A stretch of DNA of 64,000 bases from Nymphaea colorata (GCF_008831285.2 NW_022204507.1:2340814-2404813), one strand, 5' to 3'. Positions 34,218 through 47,243 are shown, counted from the first letter of the stretch. The notes: a model not told the origin generated them from the letters alone. A program made the numbers and translations.

Positions 34218-35178
34218 TTATACCTCATTTCTATTTCCTAAGATGCTACAACCAACTCTCATGAAGATGCTTGGGTAGTGCCATAAACGCTTCTTTATAA
34301 GTTTCAACATTAAATGCATCATCAACAAAAAATTCAATTCACTCTCATCTTCAATCTTTACAGATTTGTTTATGCATATGGTCATAAAATATAATTCACG
34401 ACATGAAACCTTTGCTTCCTGCAATGCTAGTTGAGCTTCCTTTCTTTCTTGGTATTCAACCATCTGTTTAGTTCTTGCTGGTGAAGATGAAGCAAATTGT
34501 GAAATAGAATACGATAAATTAAATATCTTAGACTTTTGATGATCTCATTTACATTGTTGTTGTCTTAGTGTTTACGATTTACCCCATTTTTTGTGTGGAC
34601 ATTATAGTTAGATGATTTGACACTTTGACAATTATGACTTGCAATCTAGGAGTTATGTTTTGGAAAGCCATGTATTCTTTATCTATCAAAAGAATGTATG
34701 GCGCTTCTTCAGTTATGTACCTATATGTACAAACACTTTATCCACTCCCACAAGAAGTTGAATTTGAATAGATAAAATTCATTTCGTCAATGAATTTAAA
34801 ACTAGTGTTTCGATGAGCTTTAGCATTATGATGACTCTATTACAACGTATAGTTTAGTTAGTTGTGATATTCATGAGCATTAACAAGATATAATTTAGTT
34901 GCTTTTTTTGTTAATAGTTTTTTACTCACCCGCAAATAATCATTCCACACCTTATTTGCAACATCTATACATCCAGTACTTCGATCCCATCCAAAACTAC
35001 TTTGACTTAACATGTCTTTCACGACATTGTAGATTTTCTTTAGTATTCCAAAGTTATTCTTAAGTTGTTCTTTGTCATAGTTTAAGTTAGCTCTATTATT
35101 GAATTCATGCAAAATCTTGTTCCAATCAGTCCCATCAAACTCACTACTATTATTTGTCCATGAACCATATTTTTGCAC
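34218..35178 (-). pseudogene. Myb/SANT-like DNA-binding protein ORF (PIF/Harbinger-associated), degraded
   Basis: The 106-codon frame at 34858-35178 has the Myb/SANT-like (Myb_DNA-bind_3) pattern. It reads FDGTDWNKILHEFNNRANL, YDKEQLKNNFGILKKIYN, QSSFGWDRSTG and VWNDYLRV, matching the domain's conserved Trp and QLKNKW-type helices. Reading on gives RNTSFKFIDEMNFIYSNS in another frame, equivalent to the F..YDEL..IFG box that follows in these proteins. The 34218-34463 frame continues it (EYQERKEAQLALQEAKVSCR). Plant PIF/Harbinger elements carry such a protein beside the transposase; related host proteins are called L10-interacting MYB-domain proteins. The same strand and about 340-base distance from the transposase fit one element. 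Stops break it. Confidence 0.75.
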
Positions 35179-35179
35179 T

Positions 35180-38100
35180 TAATATCTAGCATCAACTTGC
35201 CCAACTTGTGGTTCCACTAAGCTCGATTGCTATTTCCATAATCATGAATGAAATGTATAATGCCTTGAAAACAAACTTACTAAGTAAAAATAAATAAGAT
35301 AAGTCTTAGTTAACAAAGAGTTACTTGGACGTTGTTTGTCCAAAATAGATATTTTTATCCTTTTCTAGATATTTTCTGATTTAAATGAAAATATAAATAT
35401 AAGGTTGATGGGACAACTTTATGCAGTAAATGTTTGACATTTACTTATAATTTTAGTCACCATTTGACTTTGGTTTAGCAAATTGAAGTGAATATGAGGC
35501 TTAATTATCAATGCTAACTTTGTATTGGTTACTGGATGTGTTCACATGAACTTAGTTTATTCATAAAAGATTACCATTTATATATGAAAGACAATCACAT
35601 CACAGCATATAAGTATGAGAATTATATAAGAAAAAGTTAATATATTAATTAAAGTTCATGAAATCATATCACATGTTGAACATTTATTGCTGCAAATGAA
35701 GAACTAGAATTCTTATGAGGACAAGGATGTGTTACACAAGAACCAGGACCCCCCTTCCCAACAACACCTACCACTAGGACCACCTAATGCATATAGAATT
35801 GTGCAGTGTGCAATTAGCTATAATGAGAAAAATGTTGAATATAATAACTGATAAACTGAATTTCAAAAATCTAACCTCATACATGAAGTTAGAAAATAAT
35901 TAACAAGAATATAGAAAATCAAGGACCAGGCCTTGAAACAATTGCTACTAAGATATAGTTCAATTAGCATCTACAATTATGTATGTTATTTGAGGATGAC
36001 AACAACAAATTATTTATAGTTGCTTTAAAGTCAGGCCACCAGATCTGCCCAAAAAATTTATCAAACAGTTTGCATGCAACATAAATAGATAGAATTAGAC
36101 TCTGTAAAAACACCTACAACTTGAAAACACACACACACACTCACTCTCTCTCTCTCTTTATATATATATATATATATATATTACCAACACATCATGAATC
36201 AACAACAGAAGGTTAAGAACTCAAAACATACAAACTTGAACATGATTCCATGATCCTTTGACAAACCAATTGATTTTTTTTTTTTGAAGCATAGCAAACT
36301 TATATTTTTCCAATTAAAAATACAAGAGAGTCTATTAGTGACCATTTGACTCTCCAAACATAAGCTAAAACATTCATAACTTACAAAATAAAGTCAAGTA
36401 CTAGAATTATGGAGATATTATGCTTTACTAGTTGGAAAAACTCCATAACTATTAAACTATTAATATACAAAGACAAAGCAATTGAACAAATCTTACTTTC
36501 ATAAGATAGTTTGAAATTTTTGAAAGAATGAACAGATAACCAGCAGATTATCAATCAAACTTTGATTTTCCTATCCAACAATGCAAAGCATATTTTCCAT
36601 GGAAACTGTTCAACATTTAACACAATCATCCATAAGCATAATGTGGTTCTTCAACAAATAGATACTCATATGACAGCCTAACATAGGAATTAATAGCAAG
36701 CAAACCTTGATCAAGCTAAAGATTCAAAGCAGTGAAACGAAGTGAAGTGAAAATTGAACAAAGAAGGCCTCTATAGGACCTTGTCATCTGTTTTAGTCAT
36801 TTGATAAAATCCAACAATAATGAATCCAACATAATACCATAATAAACAACTACACTAATTACAAGAAGCATCACATCAGTAACCTATTTACAAAGAAAAA
36901 CCAAGAGAAAGCTTGAACTTTGGAATGTGGTTGAGGGCCAGTGGTTGATGGAAATAATGTTGAAAGGGTGCCACGTTGTGCTTCTGGTGGTATCTTAGTG
37001 TCTAGTTTTAGGATCTAAAAAGATAAAGTAGATAACAACATCAAACTTGAAAATCTAATGACTTGTTATATATAAGCAGACATCACAGATCTAGTAATTC
37101 ATGCCCACAAATGAAAATAAGATGTACACAAATAGGACATACAACAAGTATCTTAGAAGCATAATAGAAAAGAATGTCTTAGCAAACAAATCAAAGAAAT
37201 AAATAGACTTCAGATAGAGAAGATACATATCAATAACATGTAAGAAAGAAAAAAATAAGAAAGGATAATCAAGGGTAAATTAGAATGATCTTTTACATGC
37301 TATGTGATGACTTGCATTACCAAAATAAAAACAGTTTTTGAAATCAAATATGTGCTTAATTAAGTATTTCAAGATTATACACCGTAAAATGAGATACAAC
37401 AAGCATAATTTAGTGATTCATAGACTTTAAAAGAATATGTCACCAATTTTACATAGGAATCAATAATCCATCTTTAGTTCCTCATCTAAATGAAGGCAAG
37501 ACTACAATCAATCCACATTCCATTTAACTCTTAACACTGATAGGCAAGCATTGGAACATGCATTGTGGCTTCCATCTCTGAGATGGATTCCCATGGTGGA
37601 CACCCACATGGTTTCCACAAAAGCAAGTTCTTTAGATTGTCATTCAATCACGGGATTGAACTCCATGCTATTGCAGCCTATTGTAGTCTGTTATGAAACA
37701 ATGGTACCCAAACAAAGTTAGTGTAAAAGTTTTGTGCATGGAATCACAAAACTATAATCTCAAATCTAACAGATTTCTTCAAGTGCTATATTCTTTCAAG
37801 AGATTCAATTGAAGGTCCTAAACAACTTTGTCAAGTATTTATTCTCATATAACTTATTTCTAAACAAGTTTCGCATATCTTCTCTTTCAATGCATAAAAA
37901 CCATAAATGAATGCTTTTTCAGAATATTTTACTAATGATCAAATAAATGTTTTAGAAATGGAATATTATATCTATGACAAGTACTTGTAGTTATCATGTG
38001 TTTTAATAATGGTACTCTAAACACTAATATTTAAAAGTGAAATCATCAGTTCATTGAGAATCATAGCTCATTAAATATTTACAATTGATTTTAAAGTAAA

Positions 38101-40480
38101 ATTTGACAAAGAACAAAGGGTTTGAAATGTGACTCCCTTGATACTTTGATAGGAATATACAAGACAAGTGTTCAAGCAACTTCCCCAAAGATGAATTATT
38201 GCCTAGAATAGTGTTACATATTTCAAATGTTTCACATTGTAATCGAAAACTTACTATGTTCTCACAGTTCACTGACAAGCTACTTAATTCATGACTACAT
38301 GACAAGGATGGCAATCCAAGTAGAACACTAGAGATTTAATAATATGAACCTACCATTATAACTTGCAGGTTTATTTATCTGGTCCAACTACCATTTCTAA
38401 GTAGGTTCAATACAAAATAAATAAATAAGCCTCCATGAAGCAAAACATAGAAAATTGAGAGGACACATTTCATGATAAGCATCAGACATTTTGAGTGCAA
38501 AAGAGAGAACAAATATTTGATGTGTACGTATGTATTGATATTATCTGGGATTCATAAAATGTGCATAAGTGTACAGTTTAACCTTGCGAGTATCCTTGCT
38601 TCTGCAAGACAAGTTCAGGCAACAGTCCTGGAAATACAATTATTTGCAAAGAATTAAAACAAAGTGTAACCAAAGTGGTAGTAAAGGGTTTCACTGTAAA
38701 TGATTGCTACTTTCTTTTCCATTATGTATAAATATAAGGATGCAAAGATCTTCACTTTTGTCATCTTTGAGGATCCAATGCTTGCACCCAGCTTCAATTT
38801 AACACTGTAATATATGCTTCTCAAGCTCACAGTGGATATTGTAGCTAAACTGAATCATTTTTTGTAAAAAAGAAACCAAGGAAGAGCTACATCTCAAATA
38901 CTAAGAATGCCTAATGTCTACTATGAACAGTAACATGCAACATTCTCTCATTTTCCTTAAACTTATTTTGTATACTAGACACTTTGAATCACAACCTATG
39001 AGCTACAAGATCCCATGTCATAGGCACCTACTTTGACCTGTAGTAATCTATCACAAATTCACAATACTTTTTTAGTTCAAGATCCGTGTAGTAATTTGCA
39101 TGCACCAAATGTTTTCTCATCTATTTTGTTTCTTCTTTCTACACCTATGCAAGTATGCAAGCAACATCCCACTTAAAACAGCTGCTTTTCTTTATTCGAG
39201 GAACACATGAATGCATGCACAAACATGGATACACAAGTTTTTTCTTTCTTTTAGTCCTTCGTCAAATACTGAACTTCACTCCATGTATTTTGCAAAATAT
39301 ACATATATGAGATAATGAGCTTCTTGCTTCATTTTTTTCCAACTGCAAGACAATTTGATGAAACATGCCTTAGTTAGAAAAAAACTTTTGAAGCACATCA
39401 TTTCAACGTGTACAAATATGAAGATGATTAAAGGTTAACAATCACATTGCGTAAAAAATTGATAGGCAAAAAGGTCATAAATGTCAATAGAGGCCATCAG
39501 ATGTTCTCAACCCATTGGATATTTTATTCTTCTCATAGTTTTCAATAGCTTTCATGCTTTCAAGATCATTCATTGAACCATTTAGTACCTACAGCCAACA
39601 AGTCTTCACTTGCTGCATAGTTTCATGATAGATGTATTAATGGCTGCACATATTTGAAGTTGGACAATTGTATCAGCTTTAGATGCATGTCCTAAGTAAC
39701 AAGATTAAATTAAGCTATTTTTAATGAGCTGAAATGAATGAAAAAATCATCAATTCAAACTTAAAATTAACAAACACACTACATAAGGTAGTGTAGTGCA
39801 AGCATATTGACTTGGCCTTATGAATCGTTGAGTCAATGAACAACAATTGCAGATGATGATGATATAACATTGCAATTAAATGGAGACTTACAAGGTGAGA
39901 ACCACTTTGTCATAAAACCTCAAGTGTTGTACGATGAAAGAAACCAAATCTCACCCATCATTCTTACAACCACATATGCTTCAAACTAGAAACATTTTGT
40001 GAAGTAATTAGACACTAAACAATAATATAAAAAGAAAATCTAAATTAAAGTCAAGCAAGAATATTACAGAAATTAACCTAGCAATATAAATATTAGATCA
40101 ACAACATTGGCACATAACATAGTAAAATTACTTGAACTAGAATGTATATGTTCGAAATCTATTTGGTGGGCCTCTATTTGTTGATTCTTGTATGTTACAG
40201 GTTGTATGTATCAATAGGCTTAATTTAAGGTGATCTAATAAGTATGAAACTATACCAATCATTTAGTGTGGATCAAATATGTGTAAAATCAGAGAATGCT
40301 ACCACTGCTACTACCCAAATTACTGGTGATTTCTAGATGCCTAGTAATGATGTTAAACAAATATAAGAGCAATGTGTCTAGATGTAAACAAAAAGAAAAG
40401 GATGCAAAAAAAAGCGGCTGTGATAGTGCATTGAAACCAGTTGAACTAGGGGTGGAGGGAGATGTGGCTACGTGTGGGAA
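35180..40480. other. Long AT-rich stretch without a recognisable gene
   Basis: I read both strands for family motifs and found none. A compound microsatellite lies at 36126-36180. The minus ORF at 38051-38314 (87 codons) has a leucine-rich look but no regular repeat. The plus ORF at 38472-38657 is unsupported. The stretch may contain introns, untranslated sequence or very old repeats. Confidence 0.4.
36126..36180. repeat. Compound (AC)n(TC)n(TA)n microsatellite
   Basis: ACACAC, then CTCTCT, then TATATA runs follow each other with almost no interruption. Confidence 0.9.
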
Positions 40481-40489
40481 ATTGCACAC

Positions 40490-40632
40490 ACTAACCCCAA
40501 AAAAACTTTATATTTTTATATTAAAATTTTTAAGCAAATTTTCTCATTTACATATTGATGCCCTTAAAAATTAAAAATTTTATACCTAGTGCCCCTTAGC
40601 TAGAACTTTCTGGCTTTGCCCCTAAGCTGAAC
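40490..40632 (+). repeat. Copy of the dispersed 'gcccctaa' repeat
   Basis: An AT-rich body with TTATATTAAAATTTTTAAG is followed by TTCTGGCTTTGCCCCTAA, resembling the copies at 5690-5842 and 7130-7330. Confidence 0.5.
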
Positions 40633-40762
40633 TCTCCCCTTTGTATTCAAAGGTCACGTAGTGACAATCATCAAGAGATAGATCTCTCAGCCTCTTCATT
40701 TACCTTAGCAGAAACAACTCAAATGGGTATGCGTCTATCTAACTATTTGCTTCAATCATCAA

Positions 40763-40965
40763 ATAGTTTGGAAGGATTTAAAAGAATTGTATGAAATAGA
40801 CTCACACTATCAAGCAATGCAACTAGAAAATCAATCTCAAGATCTTAGGAAGGAAACCAAATTAGTGGATGAATATGTGCAAAAGGCAAAAGTTGCTGGC
40901 CTATCAACTGAACATAACCAGAAAAGCTGGTCTTGAACACTACAACAGTTTTAGATATTAGAATA
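40763..40965 (+). pseudogene. Ty1/Copia gag (UBN2-like) fragment
   Basis: The frame reads VWKDLKELYEIDSHYQAMQL, then QDLRKETKLVDEYVQKAKVA. This follows the Copia gag pattern W..L...Y......MQL...L..L.K....V.EY...AK. A stop follows the match, and no protease or pol is attached. It is a scrap of a retroelement, separate from the one at 46.9-50.0 kb. Confidence 0.7.
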
Positions 40966-40969
40966 GCTT

Positions 40970-43000
40970 TATTGCACTAGTTTTAGGATCATTCCTTTGA
41001 CTCTCACTTAAATTAAATAAAAGTTTGAACACCATAGAAGTTTGCACTCTGAACCCTCATCCTTTGCACCTTCAGCCCTCACCCTCCACGCTCTCTTTGG
41101 CCTCTTTTGCCACTGCCCCTCTCTCTTTCTCTCTCTTCAATGTTCTCTCTCTCTCTCCCTCTAGATTCAGCATGTATGTAGCTTTGTATCCATCTGCACT
41201 TCATCCAATCCCTATAGAAATTTCATATATTATGATGAACAGGGACCGTGCATTGGAGAAGCATTCATCAGAGGAATGACAGTTAGGAACAATCATTGGT
41301 GAGTGCTTTAGTCATGGAAAAATAATAACAATTGCTTCTTATATTGTTTTACCATTTTTACCACCAGTTACCCATCAAATGGAAGTGCACTTTCCACCCC
41401 CAAAAGAAGGGAAAGAAGAAGAAGACAACCATCTCTCATTCTCTCAGATGCACCTATGGAGAATCATCTCTATCAGCTTCAGATATATTCAGTTGATATT
41501 CTTTGGTTTTATTTTTTAATATTGTTTGTGCACACATTTCTTTGGTTTTATTTTTTAATATTGTTTGTGCACACATTTCCTTTCTACTCTATCAATCATG
41601 TAGTCATAGGGTTTAATAATATTGAAAAGGAACTATTGCTTTCATGTTTTGCCCTCATTTTAGAATATTGTTGTTAAATACTGCTGCACTTTTGGGTTTC
41701 AATGGCTTTGATTAAGACGAATCATTATTTTAATGCCAAAATAATAATTTTTCATGTATCATGGTTTGAATTGGAGTAGAAATGAATTGAGTAGATGTTG
41801 ATGAAGCTGAAAATGCCAATACTCATATGTTTAATCTATTGTTTCTGCTCACATAACCAAGCTCCTATTAGAACACGCCTTTCTTCTACTTAATTGCTAG
41901 GCATCAATGTGAGACTACATAATTGCTGGGCAGCAATGGGATCACAATTTCTTGCACCATTTCTTTCGTTCATTTTAGGTAATAAATTATTATATTTTTT
42001 TGGTTTTTTTCTTTCATTTATTCACTACATGAGTGGAATAGTGTAGAAATTTTTTTGGCTAATACTTCCTCTATATTTCTCAAAACAATGAAGTCTTGAA
42101 AGAAAATATTTTAGGACTTTAACTGATTTCCCTCATTATTGATGTCAGAGAACTAAATGCACAAACTCGATCTTTAATTTTAAATAGGATAAGTTAAAAG
42201 AATCATGAATTCTAAGAGGAACCATATTTTTCATTCTTTTCTTGCATACTTGCACTTGGCTTAAGATTAATATTTGTTTGTTGTTGTGTATTTTTGAGTC
42301 ATGTTCCCATTCAAATATTAAGAAACATGCTCATGAAGCAGAAAACAAGATTTTAGTCACCCTCTACCTTCAGTTGGAATCCACATTTCCGTAGCTTCAT
42401 TGTTGTTTAACTCGAAGGCCGTTTATCCTATCAAAGTTCAGGTTGTTAGAGTCTTAAGTAGTTGGTTAAAGTCATTTTTTGTGCATAATTACATACATGC
42501 TTATAAATTTCTTGACAATACTAATCACCTTAAAAGCATCACTATGTACGTCTAAGATTCACATTATAACTGAAAATTCATTATTATTCCTTGTTTGATT
42601 GAGTTGTCTCTCATCAAATAGGAGATATCATTCTTTATTAGAGATTAAAGCTTAGTTGTTAAAGGAACATCTATATGCCTTGTATTGTTTCAATTTTCCT
42701 TGCCAGACACAAATGGCATATGTGATTCCTCGACCTAAACCAATACTTAGGATTGTCACGGCCAAATATATGTAAATTAATTTTTTTTATCAATGGTTGA
42801 ATTTTGACTATAGGAAAGCTACAGGTCAACCTTTACTTTCCAATTGAAAGTTTACAATATCATTTGTGTAATCTAAGTTTGCTTGTACCCTTTAGTTTTT
42901 TCTTTTGTTCTATGTTGAGTGGTACCACCACTATTTCATGCAAACTTGAAACATGTGTACCAATTTTGTAGATGAAGTTTGTAACAAATGTGTTTATTGT
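40970..43000. other. Non-coding spacer with one tandem duplication
   Basis: A CT-rich section lies at about 41100-41165. The 84-codon ORF at 41025-41279 is Ser/Pro/Leu-rich and unsupported. The rest is AT-rich without recognisable coding. Confidence 0.4.
41499..41576. repeat. 39-bp perfect tandem duplication
   Basis: The unit starting TTCTTTGGTTTTATTTTTTA occupies 41499-41537 and repeats at 41538-41576 without change, implying a recent event. Confidence 0.95.
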
Positions 43001-43004
43001 GGAA

Positions 43005-43121
43005 CATGAGATCACCCAAAGATGATTGGGAGTGTATTTTGAAGGATGTAACACCTAATGAAGAGAATCAGCTTAAAAACGATGATCCTTTAACAACCAT
43101 TGAAGCCTATACTGGTATAAA
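43005..43121 (+). other. Exon-like stretch of unknown protein
   Basis: The frame reads MRSPKDDWECILKDVTPNEE, then PLTTIEAYTGINM, followed immediately by GTAATC, which could be a splice donor. I do not recognise the family. With the stretches near 44350-44485 and 45907-46297 it may belong to one decayed gene on the plus strand. Confidence 0.25.
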
Positions 43122-43199
43122 TATGGTAATCACTATTTTTTTATATTCAAGGATATTTTTCTGACACTATTTATGTAATTTTTTTCTTGGGTGATATGA

Positions 43200-44936
43200 A
43201 ACACATCATCTCTGTCTCTCTCTGTCTCTCTCTCTAGATTTCTCTATCTCAATTAGTTTCATTCATCACAACTTGAAGGTTAAAAAAGTTGCATTATAAG
43301 GAAGGAAGGAGACACAACGAAGGTCGTCTTACTCATTATTTTAACATACTTGTTACAAGGATGTTATTGTCTCATTAGTTCCAGAATTTTTTTAACTGAT
43401 TCCAAGAGAAAATAATGGAGTTCTATTAACATGGTTTCCAAGCTGATGACTCTATTAAGGGTTTGCAAATACTATGCTCTTCGTTGTGCTTGTCTTGCTT
43501 TTCATTTGGTCATAATATAGATTTCAGATATATTAATATGTTGTTTTATGTATAATCATTGTAATTTTTAAGATAAAAATAGCAACTGTATTAAGTGGTT
43601 GTTAAATATAACTAAGTGTTCCACATTTCTTGGTAGAAAGCTTTTCTAAAAACAAAATCATTTTTCATGTTTCCATTAGTTTATACCATAATAGTACAAG
43701 TTGTATATCATAATTTGGTTTTACAACTGCTTTTCTTTTATTTTTTTCTTCAGGCATTGGAGTTATATGAAGAGAACATATATCTTTGGTATGTTTTCTT
43801 CTGCTTCCTTTTCTTGTTTCTAGGGTTCTTGTAAATAGTAGGTCACCACAATAACATATGGCTAAACAAGCACTTGCATCTAGTAGTTTTGTCATGGAAC
43901 AACAACAATGTTTATTATCAATTATAGAAAACCTTAATTGTTTAAGAGAATGATTTTTTATGGTGGTTCTCTTTCTAAAAATAAAGCTAGAGAAATGGTA
44001 TACCGTGGACTTGGCTTTTCTTCAACTTTTGCAAATGTTGTTCAAAGTATATGACATTAATTTGCAAGTTGGATGTGTTATTACCTAGTTTATAGAGGAC
44101 TTTGATTTCATGGCAATAATTTGATCTACCTATCAATCTTTGTATGGTTCTGTAACATGACAAACCTTTTTTATCATTCATTTTGACTTGATGAAAAACA
44201 TATGGTAATGTTTTTTCTCTTTCTCCTTTAGGGCCTCAGGCAAAGTTTGTCATAAAAGTTGCAAATGCTTTATGATTTGTGTTCCCAATAGTGGGTAGGA
44301 TCTTGGTTGCATGTCACTGGAATTATCATAAAGACTCTTTTGGTTTTGTGAAAAGTTGATCTTCAATGGGAAGGCACTGAATTGAAGACTATTGATGGCA
44401 GTCCCAACACTTTGGCCTGGTGTCCTGGGGAAGATGATTGCAAGGATGGATTCATCAAGATCATCTTATATAATTCAAAACTTTGAATATACTTTTCAAC
44501 TAAAAACTGGATTTTCCTAGGGCGGCTTCCTGATTAGTTACCTGCAAACAGAATTTTGTTTTCCACTTGCTTCTAATTTATCATCATGTCACTTGTTAAG
44601 TAGTTATGTAGTTCTTAAGCTTCATGATAACTAGCATAGGCTGCCACCAACCTAGGAAAAACATGATCAGCTGAAAAGCCTTTAAAATTGGTTTGTAGAA
44701 GGGTCAAACTAGATAGTAGAAATTACCAAGCAGACTGCCTAGACCAGGTTTGCTCATAACTAGTCTCTAAAATGGGGCATTGTGTAAAGAAAAAAAAAGA
44801 ATTATCTACTTTTTGTTGGATCGTTCATGGGCATGATGGGGATTAGGTTCCTTTATTTCTTGTCTGCAAAATATAATCTCTTCCATATGCACAGCTCAGC
44901 CTCTCTCTCTCTCTCACAAAGACCTGTCATGCATTG

Positions 44937-44975
<39 letters not shown>

Positions 44976-45280
44976 TCTCACACACCTGTCATGCATAGTA
45001 TTTGTTGAATGTCTCCATGATAGTAAGGGTTCAACTAGTTTGTCATATTGGATTCTAAAGCTATTAGAAATAATGTCACTTTGTCTTTGACATTTTTTAT
45101 AGAATCGGCAATTTCTTTGCATATTACCACAATTATGGTGTGCCTATAAACTTTTTTTGCCTCCGAAATATTTTATGTATTTGATGCAGCACATCAAATG
45201 TAATAGGTGTTCAAGCTGAAATTTGACGCAAGTTCTTCTACGAAAACTTATAATATAACAAGTTTTCTATTCCTTGTTCA
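43200..45280. other. AT-rich sequence with isolated exon-like and microsatellite stretches
   Basis: Near 44350-44485 a frame reads VDLQWEGTELKTIDGSPNTL, then AWCPGEDDCKDGFIK, protein-like but unknown. A compound (TC)n(CA)n microsatellite lies at 44939-44987, and CCTGTCATGCAT occurs on either side of it (44923 and 44987 areas). The rest shows no coding pattern. Confidence 0.35.
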
Positions 45281-45906
45281 CATGTGAAAAACTAATTATA
45301 AAGGAAGAGGAGGAAATTGAAGAATAGGCAAAAGTGTAAAGTAGAAGAGATTATATTTTCCATAAATGATGAAGATGTTGTATGCATTAATAGAGGCAAA
45401 TTTCATGTTTCTCAAAGAGAGTTACTTATTCATGTTTTTCATCCATGCAGTTGATGGCAACAAGTTCCATTTTCTTAGCTGCAAAATCATAGGAGGCTCA
45501 TCATCCCCCGAACATTGTGTTGGAAGGAGCTTTTGCACAACTTTTCATTTTCCTTATTTTTTTTGCTATGTGCATCTTTTCCCCTTTTGACACTATTGAA
45601 TTTTATTGGTACCCCTATCATCATGACTACTATCAATTTTGTACAGAGGCTAACAAATATTATGAGATGTTTGGTCTTAATCTAGATCAAAAGATAAATG
45701 ACAGATGTTAGGAATTTCAAATGTGGATCAAGTTGCTGACAAACTAATTCAATTTGATGGCTGTTACAGAGTTGCTGCCTGTCATTGTTTTTTATATTGT
45801 CTCAAATCTTTAAAGTTTTTAGCTTATTTTGTACAATATTTATTCTTTGTGAAAAGTAGATAGTATTTGTTTCAAACTCTCAAGTGACTCCATTGATAAA
45901 TGTTTG

Positions 45907-46413
45907 ATGAGCAACATTGCCTGGCAGCTTAGAATCGACTTTGACAACACTGGATCTTTTCAGTTTGATGATGATCAACAAATTCTTTTGCAACAAAATA
46001 AAACAATAAACTCCCAAAATGTTGACGTCTTGCAAAAGCATGGATTGAAGAAGATTATAGTCCAAAAAGTACTCGATTTACTTGCAGACATGGTTGACAA
46101 AATTCCTGGCCCATTTGATGGCCTGGAAATATATTGTACACCTAGAAATAAAATTCCTGGCCCATTTGATGGCCTGGAAATATATTGTACACCTAGAAAT
46201 AAAATTCAACATTTTGAAATTCATCCTTGTTTATCAAAATTAGGGATGAAAAATCTAGCCATTGAGTCGATTAAGGAAGCATCTTTCCAGAATTTTTGTC
46301 ACACCTCGAGAAGTCGGATGAAAATTCCAAGACGAAAAATAAAATCATTGCTTCCCGTGATGGCTGCAAGGTTGGGCCTGAAAACTTGGTCCCTCGCGAT
46401 GGCTGCGAGGTGA
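45907..46413 (+). CDS. Hypothetical protein fragment with in-frame 17-residue duplication
   Basis: From the ATG at 45907 the frame is open for 168 codons. The first ~130 look like a genuine soluble protein (LRIDFDNTGSFQFDDDQQIL, then VDVLQKHGLKKIIVQKVLDL), and a 17-residue unit starting KIPGPFDGLEIYCTP occurs twice in tandem. From about 46298 (TGTCACACCTCGAG) the sequence changes to repeat-like DNA, so the frame's end is probably not native. I know no matching family. Upstream open stretches at 45366-45711 may be further pieces. It may be an exon of a decaying host gene. Confidence 0.35.
   Translation: MSNIAWQLRIDFDNTGSFQFDDDQQILLQQNKTINSQNVDVLQKHGLKKIIVQKVLDLLADMVDKIPGPFDGLEIYCTPRNKIPGPFDGLEIYCTPRNKIQHFEIHPCLSKLGMKNLAIESIKEASFQNFCHTSRSRMKIPRRKIKSLLPVMAARLGLKTWSLAMAAR
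46099..46200 (+). repeat. 51-bp perfect tandem duplication inside an open frame
   Basis: The unit beginning AAAATTCCTGGCCCATTTGA fills 46099-46149 and repeats exactly at 46150-46200. The period of 51 keeps the reading frame. Confidence 0.97.
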
Positions 46414-46423
46414 TGTATTATGC

Positions 46424-46481
<58 letters not shown>

Positions 46482-46855
46482 TAGAGGGAACCAGCAACAC
46501 TAGAGGGAGAGGGAGGCTCTTCGAGACTGGGTTTCAAAAGAAACCCTCTGTCTTGAGGGTTTACCTGCAGAGTTTTTCTCTAAAACATTATGCAAGGGGA
46601 GAGAGACATCATGGTGAACATGGAAGGGGAGGGTGATTCCCCGAAACCAGCTTCATAAAGGGTTTCAGAATTGCCTCTACATGAGGGTTTGAAAGAGCGA
46701 AATCCTCTGCCTATGCATAGAGGGCTTTAGAGCTCTCTAAAACCCTCTACCAAGATCCAAAGAATTGAAACCCTCTCTCTGCAAAGGGTTCAGAGCAACC
46801 CTCTCCAGTGGGAGAGAGGGAAAGAGCAACAAAAGGAAAGACATTTGGTCCATCT
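46298..46855. repeat. Repeat-like DNA: (GA)n tract and AAACCCTCT/AGAGGGTTT hairpin cluster
   Basis: A TGTCACACCTCGAGAAG start, like some LTR ends, is followed by two similar units (CTTCCCGTGATGGCTGCAAGG and CCTCGCGATGGCTGCGAGG) and a (GA)n run at 46426-46478. From about 46540 to 46810 the motifs AAACCCTCT and its inverse alternate several times, giving many short stem-loops. I could not assign an element. Confidence 0.45.
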
Positions 46856-47243
46856 TCTTAGCGTATTAGATCTGACGAGATCCAAATCTGGAGCTGATCT
46901 TGGAAACGCAACACAAAGGCAAGATAGACAAAATTGAGCTGAAGAAAAAGGAAAGAGAATTGAGGAAAAAGGAAATTAGCATCAACCGATAATATCCCAT
47001 GATTACAGCAACAAGAAAGAAGAAACTATCAAGCCAACTAAGGGAATCAAATCCCAACACATGAATAAACCAAATTGTAAAGAAAAGGTAAGATATCTTT
47101 CCAAGATTGGGTTGATGTAATGCTTCCTTTATAAATAATGGAACCTCACCTAGAGTGAATCGTGAGAGAGGATCATTGTGGACATAGGAGAACAATTCTC
47201 AGAACCACGTTAAGTCTTGAGTGAACTATGCTTTGATTTAATA
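46856..47243 (+). repeat. 5' LTR of the Copia element
   Basis: It begins near TCTTAGCGTATTAGATC and ends with CTTTGATTTAATA just before the primer site. Shared blocks with the 3' LTR include GATCTTGGAAACGCA, TCAACCGATAATATCCCATG and CTTTCCAAGATTGGGTTGAT. The TG start and CA end normal for Copia LTRs have been lost. Confidence 0.85.

Noticed and set aside
46296-46484. Frames with long RERERE or SLSLSL runs
   Set aside because: They are translations of the (GA)n microsatellite, as are similar frames at 16193-16483, 50529-50866 and 52618-52800.
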